Assembly: GCA_013329165.1 (NCBI GenBank)
Contig: DUKV01000021.1
Coordinates: 1 to 38,999, forward strand
DNA length: 38,999 nucleotides
Source of the DNA: Methanocalculus sp.
GTDB lineage: Archaea; Halobacteriota; Methanomicrobia; Methanomicrobiales; Methanocorpusculaceae
Reading direction: 5' to 3'
In this document: positions 25,097 to 33,347 of the stretch, in pieces
Numbering within the stretch: position 1 is the stretch's first letter
How the letters are laid out: every line of letters begins with the position of its first letter
Program-made: the position numbers and the translations under genes
Notes under the pieces: model-generated
The model's database searches: none
Told to the model about the DNA's origin: nothing
The model's input: only the letters and a program-made list of their open reading frames with translations

Positions 25097-25545
25097 TCTT
25101 CATCCCTCCGCAGGAAGAGGAATGATGCTACTCCGAATGCTACAAAGAGGATACTTGTCTCAACGACGGTATCAAGACCCCGTGTGTTATAGAGGATCTC
25201 GTCGATGATTCCGCCGGGATGGGCAACGATTGTTGTTCCGACATGATGGGTGAGTGTGGCAAGTGCCAGAGAGAATGGTGTCAGGTATGCTGTAACATAT
25301 CCGAGATACGGACTGTTCTCCGGATATTCTGCCAGTACTTCGGTCTTTTCAAAGGGTGTGCCACCACGGTCATATGGATCAAGGGGGCTTTCCGGGTGAA
25401 TCGTCTTTGGATAGAGTCGATCCGCCTGATATTCAAGCGAGGGGATTGTAAGAATACCCCCGATGATAACGATGATCACAAGGACTGCATATATCTGTGA
25501 GAGCTTATCAAAGTCTGAGAGGATGTGTGAAAGTCTGCGGATCAT
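25093..25545 (-). CDS. ehaF: Eha membrane subunit F
   Basis: 150 residues: an N-terminal helix (about 18-38), a hydrophilic external loop (about 39-85, with DPYDRGGTPFEKTEVLAEYP) and two C-terminal helices. The end GLDTVVETSILFVAFGVASF is a landmark shared with EhaF and MbhE/MrpB-like proteins. One base is shared with the ehaE stop. Confidence 0.82.
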   Translation of the reverse strand: MIRRLSHILSDFDKLSQIYAVLVIIVIIGGILTIPSLEYQADRLYPKTIHPESPLDPYDRGGTPFEKTEVLAEYPENSPYLGYVTAYLTPFSLALATLTHHVGTTIVAHPGGIIDEILYNTRGLDTVVETSILFVAFGVASFLFLRRDEE

Positions 25546-25784
25546 CAGTTAACCCCCTCCCTCTTTCCTATTACTCTGACAAAGATGAATGTTGAGACAG
25601 TTGAAACCGCGATAAAAGTCAAGAGTGCCAGCATCTCGTCAAACGAGAGCATCACGAGGAGGAGTCCAAAAGCCGGTATCTCAAGGTTGATCAATCGGGT
25701 CAGATAGTCTTTTGGAGATGCCCATGCGACAGAGACGGTTCCAAGGAGGATGAGACCAAGTCCGATGATGAATTCCGGTGTCAT
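25545..25784 (-). CDS. ehaE: Eha membrane subunit E
   Basis: 79 residues with three helices and the DEMLALLTFIAVST segment that places it in the MbhD/MrpA C-terminal-like group. Sequence between helices 1 and 2, WASPKDYLTRLINLEIPAFG, matches EhaE by position and style. Both ends overlap neighbours. Confidence 0.75.
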   Translation of the reverse strand: MTPEFIIGLGLILLGTVSVAWASPKDYLTRLINLEIPAFGLLLVMLSFDEMLALLTFIAVSTVSTFIFVRVIGKREGVN

Positions 25785-26014
25785 GAAGTCTGCCTCCCGA
25801 GGAGGAGAAGGATAAAGATAGTTGAAATCGGGGTGACGAGCGCAACGAGGATCGCAACATCCAGATACCCCCTCATGACGATGAGCGGAATAACTCCTGC
25901 AGAAAGGAGGGAGAGGCCGATCAGCTTGTCAAAAGGGTTTTTCCACAGGGCTGTGGTGACGGCTCCAAGGAAGATCAGTCCTGTAAGCCCGGGTAGTATG
26001 ATCTCTTCGATCAT
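25781..26014 (-). CDS. ehaD: Eha membrane subunit D
   Basis: 77 residues with three helices. KNPFDKLIGLSLLSAGVIPL is the recognisable middle and resembles MnhG/MrpG and EhaD proteins. It overlaps ehaC by four bases at its start and ehaE by four at its end. No enzymatic motif is expected. Confidence 0.75.
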   Translation of the reverse strand: MIEEIILPGLTGLIFLGAVTTALWKNPFDKLIGLSLLSAGVIPLIVMRGYLDVAILVALVTPISTIFILLLLGRQTS

Positions 26015-26259
26015 TCCGGCTTCCTCCGTGCATAAGCGCTGGCAATTGCATTTGCTTCAAGTGTGGATCCAACAAAGTATGCCACTGCGGCAACAAGCGT
26101 GAGCGGGTGTGGCAGGATAAAGACGATTAAACCGGCAATCCCAAAGTTCATGACATTCACAAATGGGAGTTTGAGAAGCGTTCTCTTTTCAAGGACCGCT
26201 CGGATTGCTCCATAAAGAGCAATAGTGAGGCAGATTGCAGCTGCAATCAGGCTCTCCAC
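26011..26259 (-). CDS. ehaC: Eha membrane subunit C
   Basis: 82 residues with three helices; FVNVMNFGIAGLIVFILPHP and YFVGSTLEANAIASAYARRK are the polar landmarks of the EhaC group. The C-terminus is basic and so probably cytoplasmic. It starts inside the last codons of ehaB (13-base overlap). Confidence 0.75.
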   Translation of the reverse strand: MESLIAAAICLTIALYGAIRAVLEKRTLLKLPFVNVMNFGIAGLIVFILPHPLTLVAAVAYFVGSTLEANAIASAYARRKPE

Positions 26260-26732
26260 CTCCAGAAATACCCGATCAACCGGCTGGCATGGATATGGGA
26301 GATCCCCTGTATCGTGAGGATGGCGAGCACCATCCCGGCGATGAAATCCGATGCCAGAAATCCGATCTGCAAGAATGCGGCGATGACAAACGTTGCTATC
26401 AGGGCTCCGCTTGTTCCGGCATATCCCCTGTCATGGCAGATCCGGTTTCCTATATAGACGAGAATGGCAGCGGCTATGCCCCCGGGTATCCCTGCAACAA
26501 ATACTCCACAAGCGGCAAGCAGGATCCCCGCAGATGCATCAGGAGAACAGACGATGTTGCCCATCATCCATCCACCATGCTGATCCCCCCCCTTCTCTGC
26601 AATCGCTTTTCCGATCGAATCGGCTCCGCTTACACCTCCTTTCCAGGGAAGTCTCCAGAATATATCAATCGATAGAAAGAGAATCCATGCGATGACGGTG
26701 GCAATCACTATTCTTCCAAACTCTTCAAGCAT
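26247..26732 (-). CDS. ehaB: Eha membrane subunit B
   Basis: 161 residues with four to five helices and a glycine-rich middle (AGIPGGIAAAILVYIGNRIC). It is the first gene of the cluster; no ehaA homologue precedes it. A TATA-like GATATATC at about 26753-26760 is 25 bases upstream of its ATG, with no SD, so the long mRNA probably starts leaderless at this codon. The EhaB assignment is by size, topology and position. Confidence 0.72.
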   Translation of the reverse strand: MLEEFGRIVIATVIAWILFLSIDIFWRLPWKGGVSGADSIGKAIAEKGGDQHGGWMMGNIVCSPDASAGILLAACGVFVAGIPGGIAAAILVYIGNRICHDRGYAGTSGALIATFVIAAFLQIGFLASDFIAGMVLAILTIQGISHIHASRLIGYFWRWRA

Positions 26733-26752
26733 GGTGCATCAGAATTGAAACG

Positions 26753-26760
26753 ATATATCT
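26753..26760 (-). promoter_or_regulatory. TATA box of the eha-fwd operon
   Basis: On the minus strand AGATATATCG is centred about 25 bases before the ehaB ATG at 26732. It is the only convincing promoter seen between here and the end of fwdC, since the later genes overlap. Confidence 0.6.
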
Positions 26761-26853
26761 GCACAAGAATAGTAAAACCTTCTGATGTTGTCATTGGAGG
26801 TTTTCCATGTATCACACTATATTATTACCTATTGAGGAGAACCACTCTGCTAT

Positions 26854-27894
26854 ATGATGGGTGGGAACTATCCTGACAGATATCTCATAATGGTGGTAGG
26901 CGCAATAATGATCGCCGCCATCCTTGCCTTCTGGCAGTTGATAGGCGTGATCATCCTTGCGGGTACTCTTGCTGTTGTTCTTCTTCCCATTCACCGGCGT
27001 TTTATCAGGGTGATTAATCCCGCAGTCTCAGCATTCCTGATTGCTACGCTCGTTCTTGTTGTGGTCACTTCTGCAATTGGCTTCATAATAACTATCTTTT
27101 ATACACATTCAGATTATATATTATATATTATCAATACAATCCTTGAATGGGTATCAACACTGGCAGCAACAGGGACACCCACTATTGGCCAGAACGAGCT
27201 GAATGAATGGATCACGCGTCAGCTTGATGGGATTTCTACATGGTCAACAGACCTTCTCTATCAGGCACCGATGCTTCTTATCCAGGGTGTTGTCTTTTTG
27301 ATGGCCCTTATAATATTCATCTACAAAGGAGATGAGATCTATACTGAAATTGTGGAATCGCTCCCAGACCGTCTCTCCTCAGGAGTGCAGGAGATCTCAA
27401 CGACGGCGGTTGGAACCCTGTATGCAATCTATGTTGTCCACGTCATCACTGCACTCATAACCTTTTTCCTTGCAATTCCATTCTTTTATTTTCTCGGATA
27501 TGATTACATCCTCTTTTATGCGACTATTGCGGGACTTTTCCAGCTTATTCCGATCCTGGGTCCCTCCCTCCTGATGATCTTTTTGGCAATCTATGCACTA
27601 TCCATCGGAGACGTGAGAGGTGCAGCTCTTATCGCGTTGATTGGCTATCCGATCGTCTGTGCGCTGCCTGATCTTGTTTTCCGCCCCCTCATCATGGGGA
27701 TGCGGGCAAAACTCAATCCTCTCCTGATGTGGATCGGTTTCTTCGGCGGTCTTGCAGTTATGGGATTGATCGGATTTATCCTCGGACCTCTCTTAATCGC
27801 GCTTGTTGTATCGGGGTATGTGGTGCTGATCAGGGAGCTGAGACGGACAAAAGAGGAAGTAAATGGATCGGCCAATCATAAAGATGCAGCCTGA
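26854..27894 (+). CDS. AI-2E family (PerM/UPF0118) membrane transporter
   Basis: 346 residues with about eight membrane helices and the arrangement typical of PerM-like permeases: two helices at the N-terminus, a helix-loop region (about 85-150) and five more. Landmarks are YFLGYDYILFYATIAGLFQL, then IPILGPSLLMI and the C-terminal KLNPLLMWIGFFGG followed by GLIGFILGPLLIAL. Members export small molecules or exchange Na+/H+; the substrate here is unknown. It is divergent from the eha operon. ATG 26854 and ATG 26857 are equally possible. Confidence 0.9.
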   Translation: MMGGNYPDRYLIMVVGAIMIAAILAFWQLIGVIILAGTLAVVLLPIHRRFIRVINPAVSAFLIATLVLVVVTSAIGFIITIFYTHSDYILYIINTILEWVSTLAATGTPTIGQNELNEWITRQLDGISTWSTDLLYQAPMLLIQGVVFLMALIIFIYKGDEIYTEIVESLPDRLSSGVQEISTTAVGTLYAIYVVHVITALITFFLAIPFFYFLGYDYILFYATIAGLFQLIPILGPSLLMIFLAIYALSIGDVRGAALIALIGYPIVCALPDLVFRPLIMGMRAKLNPLLMWIGFFGGLAVMGLIGFILGPLLIALVVSGYVVLIRELRRTKEEVNGSANHKDAA

Positions 27895-28005
27895 CAGACC
27901 TGGCTGTTCCGACATGCGGTGCAGAAGAAAGGGCTTCTCTTTTATCTTTTGAAGGCAGATATATGGTGCAGATTCTTTTGCAGTTTTTATTGTGAACGAG
28001 GGTTG

Positions 28006-28034
28006 CCAGGTCTGGCCAGAGGCGCCGGACCTGG
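28006..28034. other. GC-rich hairpin upstream of tRNA-Leu
   Basis: CCAGGTCTGG (28006-28015) and CCGGACCTGG (28025-28034) form a 10-bp stem with one G-U pair and a nine-base loop, 33 bases before the tRNA. No T run follows on either strand, so it is not a plain terminator of the AI-2E gene. Confidence 0.5.
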
Positions 28035-28067
28035 GAATCTGTACAAAGAAAAGCAGAAGGTAACAGT

Positions 28068-28152
28068 GCGTGAGTAGCCAAGCCAGGTCAAAGGCGCTGG
28101 ATTTAGGGTCCAGTCCCGTAGGGGTTCGCAGGTTCGAATCCTGCCTCACGCA
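28068..28152 (+). tRNA. tRNA-Leu (anticodon TAG)
   Basis: An 85-base class II tRNA. Acceptor arms GCGTGAG and CTCACGC pair fully, the anticodon arm is CTGGA-TTTAGGG-TCCAG with TAG at positions 34-36, the long variable arm has CCC/GGG pairing, and the T arm is GCAGG-TTCGAAT-CCTGC. Discriminator is A (28152). CCA is not encoded and there is no intron. It reads CUA and, by wobble, other CUN codons. Confidence 0.96.
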
Positions 28153-28215
28153 TTTTAGTAAGAGGCGAGTGTGATATAAACTATTCTATACACTGTATCA
28201 AATCCTCAGATATGA

Positions 28216-28404
28216 TCAATTTTTTTCAATCCTGACAAAAGCAGAGTTCTGCGTCAGGATCGAGACGCCACAGATCGGGCAGGTATAGTCATCAGGAAGA
28301 TCCTCAAATGGTGTCCCGGGCTCAATTCCTCGTCGTGGATCGCCCCGCATGGGATCATACATAAATCCACATACAAGGCATCGAAATGAATCCAGTTCTT
28401 CCAT
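28216..28404 (-). CDS. Rubredoxin
   Basis: 62 residues. The iron site is made from Cys9 and Cys12 ([10 protein letters not shown]) and Cys42 and Cys45 (CPICG), separated by [18 protein letters not shown], the standard rubredoxin core. The tail after the second knuckle ([16 protein letters not shown]) departs from the usual K-x-x-F. It is a one-electron carrier, in methanogens often used in oxidative-stress defence with rubrerythrin or flavodiiron proteins; none of those is nearby. A TATA-like TTTTTATC lies about 27 bases upstream. Confidence 0.93.
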   Translation of the reverse strand: MEELDSFRCLVCGFMYDPMRGDPRRGIEPGTPFEDLPDDYTCPICGVSILTQNSAFVRIEKN

Positions 28405-28480
28405 ATTCTTTCAAAGACGTTGGTACTGATAAAAATTCCTCTCAAATGAAGGAATAAGGAATTATTACGCCACTATGATA

Positions 28481-30130
28481 TTAATTATGCGACATCCCCC
28501 TGATCTCGCGCCCGGTAACACCATCAATAAAGATGCGACGCTCCCCCGAATCAGATGCGATCACTGCTTCATAGACCGGGTAAAAGAGCACCCTGATCTT
28601 TGTTATTTCAGCAGTTGGTTCAAGGCCCTTGATGATCTTTCTGAGATCATCCTCAGTAAATGTTGGTCCCCGGCTTTCACCTGAGAGGGTGGTGAGTTTC
28701 ATTGTTAATGACTGGCTCAGATTTGAAAATTTTGGGATTGGCTGCTCAAGGAGGGGTATAAAAACCACTGCCCCTTCTTCGGTCTTCATCGTGGTGATAC
28801 GCTTTTGTTTCTGGAGATTCTTCAGTGCCCTTTTCACATCTGCCGGCATAAGCCCTGTATCGGCTTCAATCTCAAGAGCTGTCAGTCCTGCCGGAGTCAG
28901 GTTTTTCAGGACTGTAACTGATGCCTCATCAAGGCCGATTAATTCTGAAAAACCCGGCCGCACAATCAGGCCGTCTGAGAGATCGACCCTGTCTCCATGG
29001 AATCCCTCAAGGATGAAAGAGGATCGCTTCGTCGTCTTCTTCAGGATACCGCTGAGGTACTTCACTTCAATTGAAAGGAGTGGCCAGGAGATCCGGTCAA
29101 AGGAGACGATCCGATCAAGATATGTTCGTCTCCAGAAACTCTTTCGGCAGAGATTCTGCACGACCCTGAGTGCCTCATCCCGCTGAAGGAGTGTTGGGAT
29201 GGCATTCTTTGTCTCATCCTCTTCAGGTGCCGGCCCCCCACCTGGAAGATCCTGCTCTTCTTCCCCTGTCTCTACCTCTTCTGCCCGCGGTACCGGCGGG
29301 CTCTCCGGCTTTGGAGCCGTTACCGGATCCGGCTCTGCCTCTCTCCTCTCAGGCGGCCTGCCGGGGAGGATCTGGGGAGTCACTCCACGATGCTTCGTCT
29401 CACGATCCCCGAATTTCATCAGGGTCTTCTCCCGGACAAGTCCTCCCATCACAAAGAACTCACCGGGTTCAAGAGTGATCAGCTCCTCGACCTCTTTCCG
29501 CGCATCAAAGAAATGGGATACCGCCTTGAGATCGTTGTCAATAGTCAGCTTTCCGATGATCTGGTTGTTGCACTGGCTGAGTACATTCTTCTGGACAAGG
29601 GAAGGGCGCTGGGTTGCCACCAGAAGACCGAGTCCCCGTTTTCTTCCACGGCGGGAGATCTCCTCGATCATCTTGATTGAATCACGGGATTGCGGGATGA
29701 ATTTGTCTGCCTCCTCAACGATCAAAAGGAATGGTTTCCTCAGTTCTGATTCAAGTTCATAGAGGATGTTCACGAGGGGTGTTGCTTTTGCCCGCATATC
29801 TACTTCCGATACATCAAAGATTACAAACCGTGAGGAGAGGATTGCATCCCGCAACACCGAATGGAGATCAACCGATTCGATATCATAATCACAGCTTTCA
29901 TCTGATCCAATCCAGATGATTGGGAAGCGATCCTTCAGAGAGAAGTATTCTCCTTCGGTATCAATTAAGCAGAACCCAAGATACGATCTGCAGAGATGTT
30001 CGCAGAGAACCGCTATCCCCCAGCTTTTCCCGGCTCCTGACTGGGCAATAACACATGTCCTCCCGGTGACAAGCTCCTGCGCACTGATACCGAGATCCCG
30101 ATCTCCCACCCGTCCAACGCCCAGATCCAT
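28481..30130 (-). CDS. HerA-like FtsK/HerA-superfamily ATPase
   Basis: 549 residues. N-terminal ATPase domain with Walker A AQSGAGKSWG (residues 29-38) and Walker B PFLLIVEEADKF, followed by the SRRGRKRGLGLLVATQRPS segment typical of HerA/DUF87 hexameric translocases. A proline- and glutamate-rich linker (about residues 270-320) leads to a C-terminal half with a winged-helix region (LTALEIEADTGLMPADVKRA) and ends in TEITKIRVLFYPVYEAVIAS. HerA works with NurA nuclease in DNA end resection, but no nurA is adjacent, and this protein lacks the HAS-barrel N-terminus, so its role may differ. It is divergent from the GMC gene. Confidence 0.85.
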   Translation of the reverse strand: MDLGVGRVGDRDLGISAQELVTGRTCVIAQSGAGKSWGIAVLCEHLCRSYLGFCLIDTEGEYFSLKDRFPIIWIGSDESCDYDIESVDLHSVLRDAILSSRFVIFDVSEVDMRAKATPLVNILYELESELRKPFLLIVEEADKFIPQSRDSIKMIEEISRRGRKRGLGLLVATQRPSLVQKNVLSQCNNQIIGKLTIDNDLKAVSHFFDARKEVEELITLEPGEFFVMGGLVREKTLMKFGDRETKHRGVTPQILPGRPPERREAEPDPVTAPKPESPPVPRAEEVETGEEEQDLPGGGPAPEEDETKNAIPTLLQRDEALRVVQNLCRKSFWRRTYLDRIVSFDRISWPLLSIEVKYLSGILKKTTKRSSFILEGFHGDRVDLSDGLIVRPGFSELIGLDEASVTVLKNLTPAGLTALEIEADTGLMPADVKRALKNLQKQKRITTMKTEEGAVVFIPLLEQPIPKFSNLSQSLTMKLTTLSGESRGPTFTEDDLRKIIKGLEPTAEITKIRVLFYPVYEAVIASDSGERRIFIDGVTGREIRGMSHN

Positions 30131-30225
30131 ACTATCTACAGAGAATGGATCTGAGAAAGAGTTAATATTTGGGGCTGATCAGGATGGAGAAGATACTTAT
30201 TTCTTCCAATACCCAATCAATCAAC

Positions 30226-31413
30226 ATGGCGATTGTTATCGGATCCGGTGCCGGAGGTGCCGCAACTGCCCGATATCTTGCAGAAGCCGGGCATGATGTC
30301 CTGATGATCGAACGGGGGCCGGATGTTCCCGGTAAGGATGCGGGAAACTATTATGCGAATGTGGATGCCGGTGTCCGGCTGATGCGCACATTCTGCCTTG
30401 GTGGAACAACGATGGTCTCAGGCGGCAATGCACTTCGCTGCCTTGAAGGTGAACTCGGGTCTCTTGGAATCGATCTTGCAGATCACTATGCAGCCGTCGA
30501 AGAGGAGCTTGAGGTACAGATGCTTCCAGACGATCTGCTTGGTGATGGCACCCGCCGCCTGATGGATGCCGCTTGCAGAATCGGTCTGTCTGTGCATCGG
30601 ATGCCGAAGTTCATCAATCCGGATCTCTGTTGCAAAGACGGACTCTGTGTATTTGGCTGCCCCTCCGATGCCCGGTGGTCGGCGATCCGTTTTATCAGAA
30701 AGGCAGAAGAGTTTGGAGCACGGGTGATCACAGAGAGAGTTGCAGATGAGGTAATTCTCCGAAATGGCGAAGCGGCAGGGGTTCGGTGTGGAAATGAGAT
30801 CTTCTGGGATGATCGTGTGGTGCTGGCCGCAGGGGCGCTGGAAACACCTGGATTTCTTAAAGCTCTCTCACTTCCGACAGCCCCCCTCTTTGCTGATACG
30901 TTCGTCTCGATTGGAGGTTTTCTCCCCGACATCTATATGAACCGGGATGTTCCTATGGGGGCGTATATCCCCTTTGATGGTGGTTTCATCCTCACCCACT
31001 ACTCGCGCCCCCTGCATGCTCTCATGAATGAGAAAGGGATCTCCGCTCAGCCAGAAGATATCATTGGAATGATGGTGAAGATCAAGGATGAGGATTACGG
31101 CTCGGTGAATAATACAATCGTGAAGATCGTCTCAGTGCAGGATGCCGAACGGCTCATCAGGGGATCCGCCTTTGCCGCCTCCATCCTTGTAGAAGCCGGT
31201 GCCGATCCCGCTACCCTGGTGACAGCGCCCCTCCGGGGTTCGCACCCCTGTGGAACAGCCCGAATTGGGGTTTCGGTAGATACAAATCTGGAGACTGCGA
31301 TACCGGGCCTCTATGTGACTGATGCATCCGTCCTGCCAGCCTCACCCGGGGCACCCCCCATTCTGGCAATAATCGCACTGGCACGATACGCAGCAGGGAA
31401 AATGAGTTTGTGA
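30226..31413 (+). CDS. GMC-type FAD-dependent oxidoreductase
   Basis: 395 residues. The FAD-binding GxGxxG is MAIVIGSGAGGAATARYLAE, followed by ERGP. The middle has CCKDGLCVFGCPSDARWSA, a cysteine-rich stretch also seen in archaeal and actinobacterial members. The C-terminal GMC motif is intact: SHPCGTARIG, then YVTDASVLPASPGAPP. It should oxidise an alcohol, or act as a saturase or desaturase on a lipid; the substrate is not known. An upstream in-frame ATG at 30169 would add 19 residues ahead of the nucleotide-binding strand, so the start at 30226 was chosen. Convergent with serS, four bases apart. Confidence 0.88.
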   Translation: MAIVIGSGAGGAATARYLAEAGHDVLMIERGPDVPGKDAGNYYANVDAGVRLMRTFCLGGTTMVSGGNALRCLEGELGSLGIDLADHYAAVEEELEVQMLPDDLLGDGTRRLMDAACRIGLSVHRMPKFINPDLCCKDGLCVFGCPSDARWSAIRFIRKAEEFGARVITERVADEVILRNGEAAGVRCGNEIFWDDRVVLAAGALETPGFLKALSLPTAPLFADTFVSIGGFLPDIYMNRDVPMGAYIPFDGGFILTHYSRPLHALMNEKGISAQPEDIIGMMVKIKDEDYGSVNNTIVKIVSVQDAERLIRGSAFAASILVEAGADPATLVTAPLRGSHPCGTARIGVSVDTNLETAIPGLYVTDASVLPASPGAPPILAIIALARYAAGKMSL

Positions 31414-31417
31414 GAGA

Positions 31418-32695
31418 TCAGAGGAATTCCTGATCGTTCATGTATGGTCTGAGTACGGTGGGAATCCCAACTGATCCGTCTTCATACTGGTAATTCTCAA
31501 GAATGGCACGGATTGTCCGTGAGGTAGCAACCTCAGTTGAGTTGAGGGTATGGATATGGTATTTCATCTCGAAATCGTCAGGATCACGCATCCTCATGCC
31601 GAGCCGGACAGCCTGGTAGGATGTGCAGTTTGAGCAGGATACAACTTCCCTGTATGCCTCTTCCCGCGGCATCCAGACCTCGATATCATACTTCTTTGCG
31701 GCAACTGTTCCAATGTCTCCAGTACAAATGAGGACAACATGGTAGGGGAGTCCGAGGTTTGTATAGAGCTCTTCGGCATTCGCAAGGAGTTCTTCATGGA
31801 AGCGGGGTGAATCATCGGGTTTGCAGAAGATAAACTGTTCAACCTTATGGAACTGGTGAACCCGGAAGAGCCCTTTGGTATCGATGCCATGTGATCCGAT
31901 CTCTTTTCTGAAACAGGGAGATATGCCCGCTAATTTGAGAGGGAGGCTCTTCTCTTCAAAGATCTCGTCCTGGTACATTGCACAGAGGGGGTGTTCGCTC
32001 GTTGCGATCAGGTATGATTCCGAATCTTCGATCTTATACATCACATCCTCAAAATCCGAGAGATCGGTGACGCCTTCATAGGAGCTGCGGTTCATCATGT
32101 ACGGGGGGATTACCGGTGTAAAGCCTTTTTTCACCAGAAGATCGATTGCATACCTCTGGAGTGCCATGTCAAGAAGAGCCAGGTTTCCTTTCAGGTAATT
32201 AAACCCGGTTCCCGATGCACGTGCTGCCCGTTCAAAATCTGCCCATCCCTTTTCAACAGCAAGCTGGCCATGGTTTTTGATCGGGAAAGAAAAGTCCCGT
32301 ATCGTTCCAACCCGGCGAATCTCAACATTGTGGCTCTCATCGTCCCCGACAGGGACAGTTTCATCGAGGATGTTTGGAAGTCGCATCAGGTAGTACCTGA
32401 CCTTTTCTTCCGCTGCATCCTTCACTGAATCAAGCTCTTTTATCTTTTCAGGAAGTGCTTTTGCCTCCGCTAAAAGCGCTGACGTATCATGACCCGCCTT
32501 TCGCCCGGTATTAATCTCTCGGGAGATGGTATTTCTCCGCTGTCGAAGCTGGTCGATCTCGGCTTTCAGTTCCCGCACTCTCTTGTCGGTTGCCAGAAGG
32601 TCGTCAACCCAGCCAAGCTTCTCTGAATCATTTCTTTTGAGCAGATCTTTTTTGATCGTCCCGGGATATTCACGAACAAATTTAATATCAAGCAA
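31418..32695 (-). CDS. serS: Seryl-tRNA synthetase, bacterial type
   Basis: 425 residues. The N-terminal coiled-coil arm that binds the long variable arm of tRNA-Ser is about residues 28-105 (charged heptads, KAEIDQLRQRRNTISREI). Class II motifs follow: SEHPLCAMYQDEIF and GISPCFRKEIGSHG (motif 2), and LNSTEVATSRTIRAILEN (motif 3). It is the common type and not the rare zinc-dependent methanogen SerRS. The TTG at 32695 gives the family N-terminus MLDIKF and has a GAGGGTGG SD; an ATG at 32710 adds five residues and is the alternative. Confidence 0.94.
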   Translation of the reverse strand: MLDIKFVREYPGTIKKDLLKRNDSEKLGWVDDLLATDKRVRELKAEIDQLRQRRNTISREINTGRKAGHDTSALLAEAKALPEKIKELDSVKDAAEEKVRYYLMRLPNILDETVPVGDDESHNVEIRRVGTIRDFSFPIKNHGQLAVEKGWADFERAARASGTGFNYLKGNLALLDMALQRYAIDLLVKKGFTPVIPPYMMNRSSYEGVTDLSDFEDVMYKIEDSESYLIATSEHPLCAMYQDEIFEEKSLPLKLAGISPCFRKEIGSHGIDTKGLFRVHQFHKVEQFIFCKPDDSPRFHEELLANAEELYTNLGLPYHVVLICTGDIGTVAAKKYDIEVWMPREEAYREVVSCSNCTSYQAVRLGMRMRDPDDFEMKYHIHTLNSTEVATSRTIRAILENYQYEDGSVGIPTVLRPYMNDQEFL

Positions 32696-32838
32696 GTACG
32701 CCACCCTCATCTACAGAGAATCTACCTATGATCTCTGTATGCAAGTTGTTTATGGTTTTCACCGAAAGATATTGTGAGAGAATCGAATCAATAGTTGGTC
32801 GGGTAAAAGAAGACTCCGCGCAGGCACACGGACTGTGT

Positions 32839-32847
32839 AAAAAAAAA
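32839..32847 (-). terminator. T9 tract after zinc-ribbon gene 1
   Basis: On the minus strand nine consecutive T lie six bases after the stop codon of the 32853-33041 gene, as expected for an archaeal U-tract terminator. Confidence 0.6.
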
Positions 32848-32852
32848 GGTAT

Positions 32853-33041
32853 TTAGAACCGGGGTTTCCGGTGCTTTGGGAGGCAGTCACGGCAATAGAC
32901 GGGTCTGCCCTCTGTTGGCTTAAAGGGGACTTCACATTCACAACCGCAATCTGCGCAGATTGCCTTTGACATCTCACGTGGACCATCAAAGTTTCTTGGG
33001 CCGCCGAAGTTACCCCGGCCGCCAAAATTTCTTCCTTCCAT
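32853..33041 (-). CDS. CxxC zinc-ribbon protein, copy 1
   Basis: 62 residues. An Arg/Gly/Phe-rich N-terminus (NFGGRGNFGGPRNFDGPRE) resembles the RGG boxes of RNA-binding proteins. A zinc ribbon follows, with Cys29/Cys32 (CADC) and Cys50/Cys53 (CRDC), and the family signature VPFKPTEGRPVYCRDC. It is nearly identical to the gene at 33348-33536. Its role is probably RNA- or ribosome-associated (cold or stress response) but untested. The start at 33041 was preferred to an in-frame ATG at 33053, since in copy 2 that position leads to a stop codon after two codons. Confidence 0.8.
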   Translation of the reverse strand: MEGRNFGGRGNFGGPRNFDGPREMSKAICADCGCECEVPFKPTEGRPVYCRDCLPKHRKPRF

Positions 33042-33052
33042 TGTATAACTCA

Positions 33053-33072
33053 TGCAGTTTTTAGGTTCTGCA
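33053..33072 (-). promoter_or_regulatory. 5' UTR hairpin of zinc-ribbon gene 1
   Basis: On the minus strand TGCAG-AACCTAAAAA-CTGCA forms a 5-bp stem just before the start region. The same stem and loop core (AACCTAA) precede copy 2. TATA-like TTTATACT lies at about 33100-33107. From 33110 to 33337 I see no gene or clear signal. Confidence 0.55.
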
Positions 33073-33337
33073 AATAATATATGCTCTTTTAGTATAAAAT
33101 ACCCTCATAAGATATATAGGAGAAACCTGATGGAATGAATTCCTGACATTCAGTTGAAAAATCTCAATATTCCTTCTTTTTTGAATTATAGAATCCATAA
33201 TGAACCCTTCTGTCAATATAAAAAATCCTCAGGTAATACATAGTGGCGGGAGTTTGATATCTGTCAAAACCATTGATATCCGGAGAATGTGGGTATCAAT
33301 CGATCACAATGAATGCCACTCTTTCAGAAGTGACGAT

Positions 33338-33344
33338 AAAAAAA
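33338..33344 (-). terminator. T7 tract after zinc-ribbon gene 2
   Basis: Seven T on the minus strand directly after the stop of copy 2, matching the T9 tract that follows copy 1. Confidence 0.55.
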
Positions 33345-33347
33345 GGA

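Noticed and set aside
33053..33053. ATG at 33053 as start of zinc-ribbon gene 1
   Set aside because: The equivalent ATG in the otherwise matching copy 2 is followed by a stop after two codons, so the common start is four codons further on.
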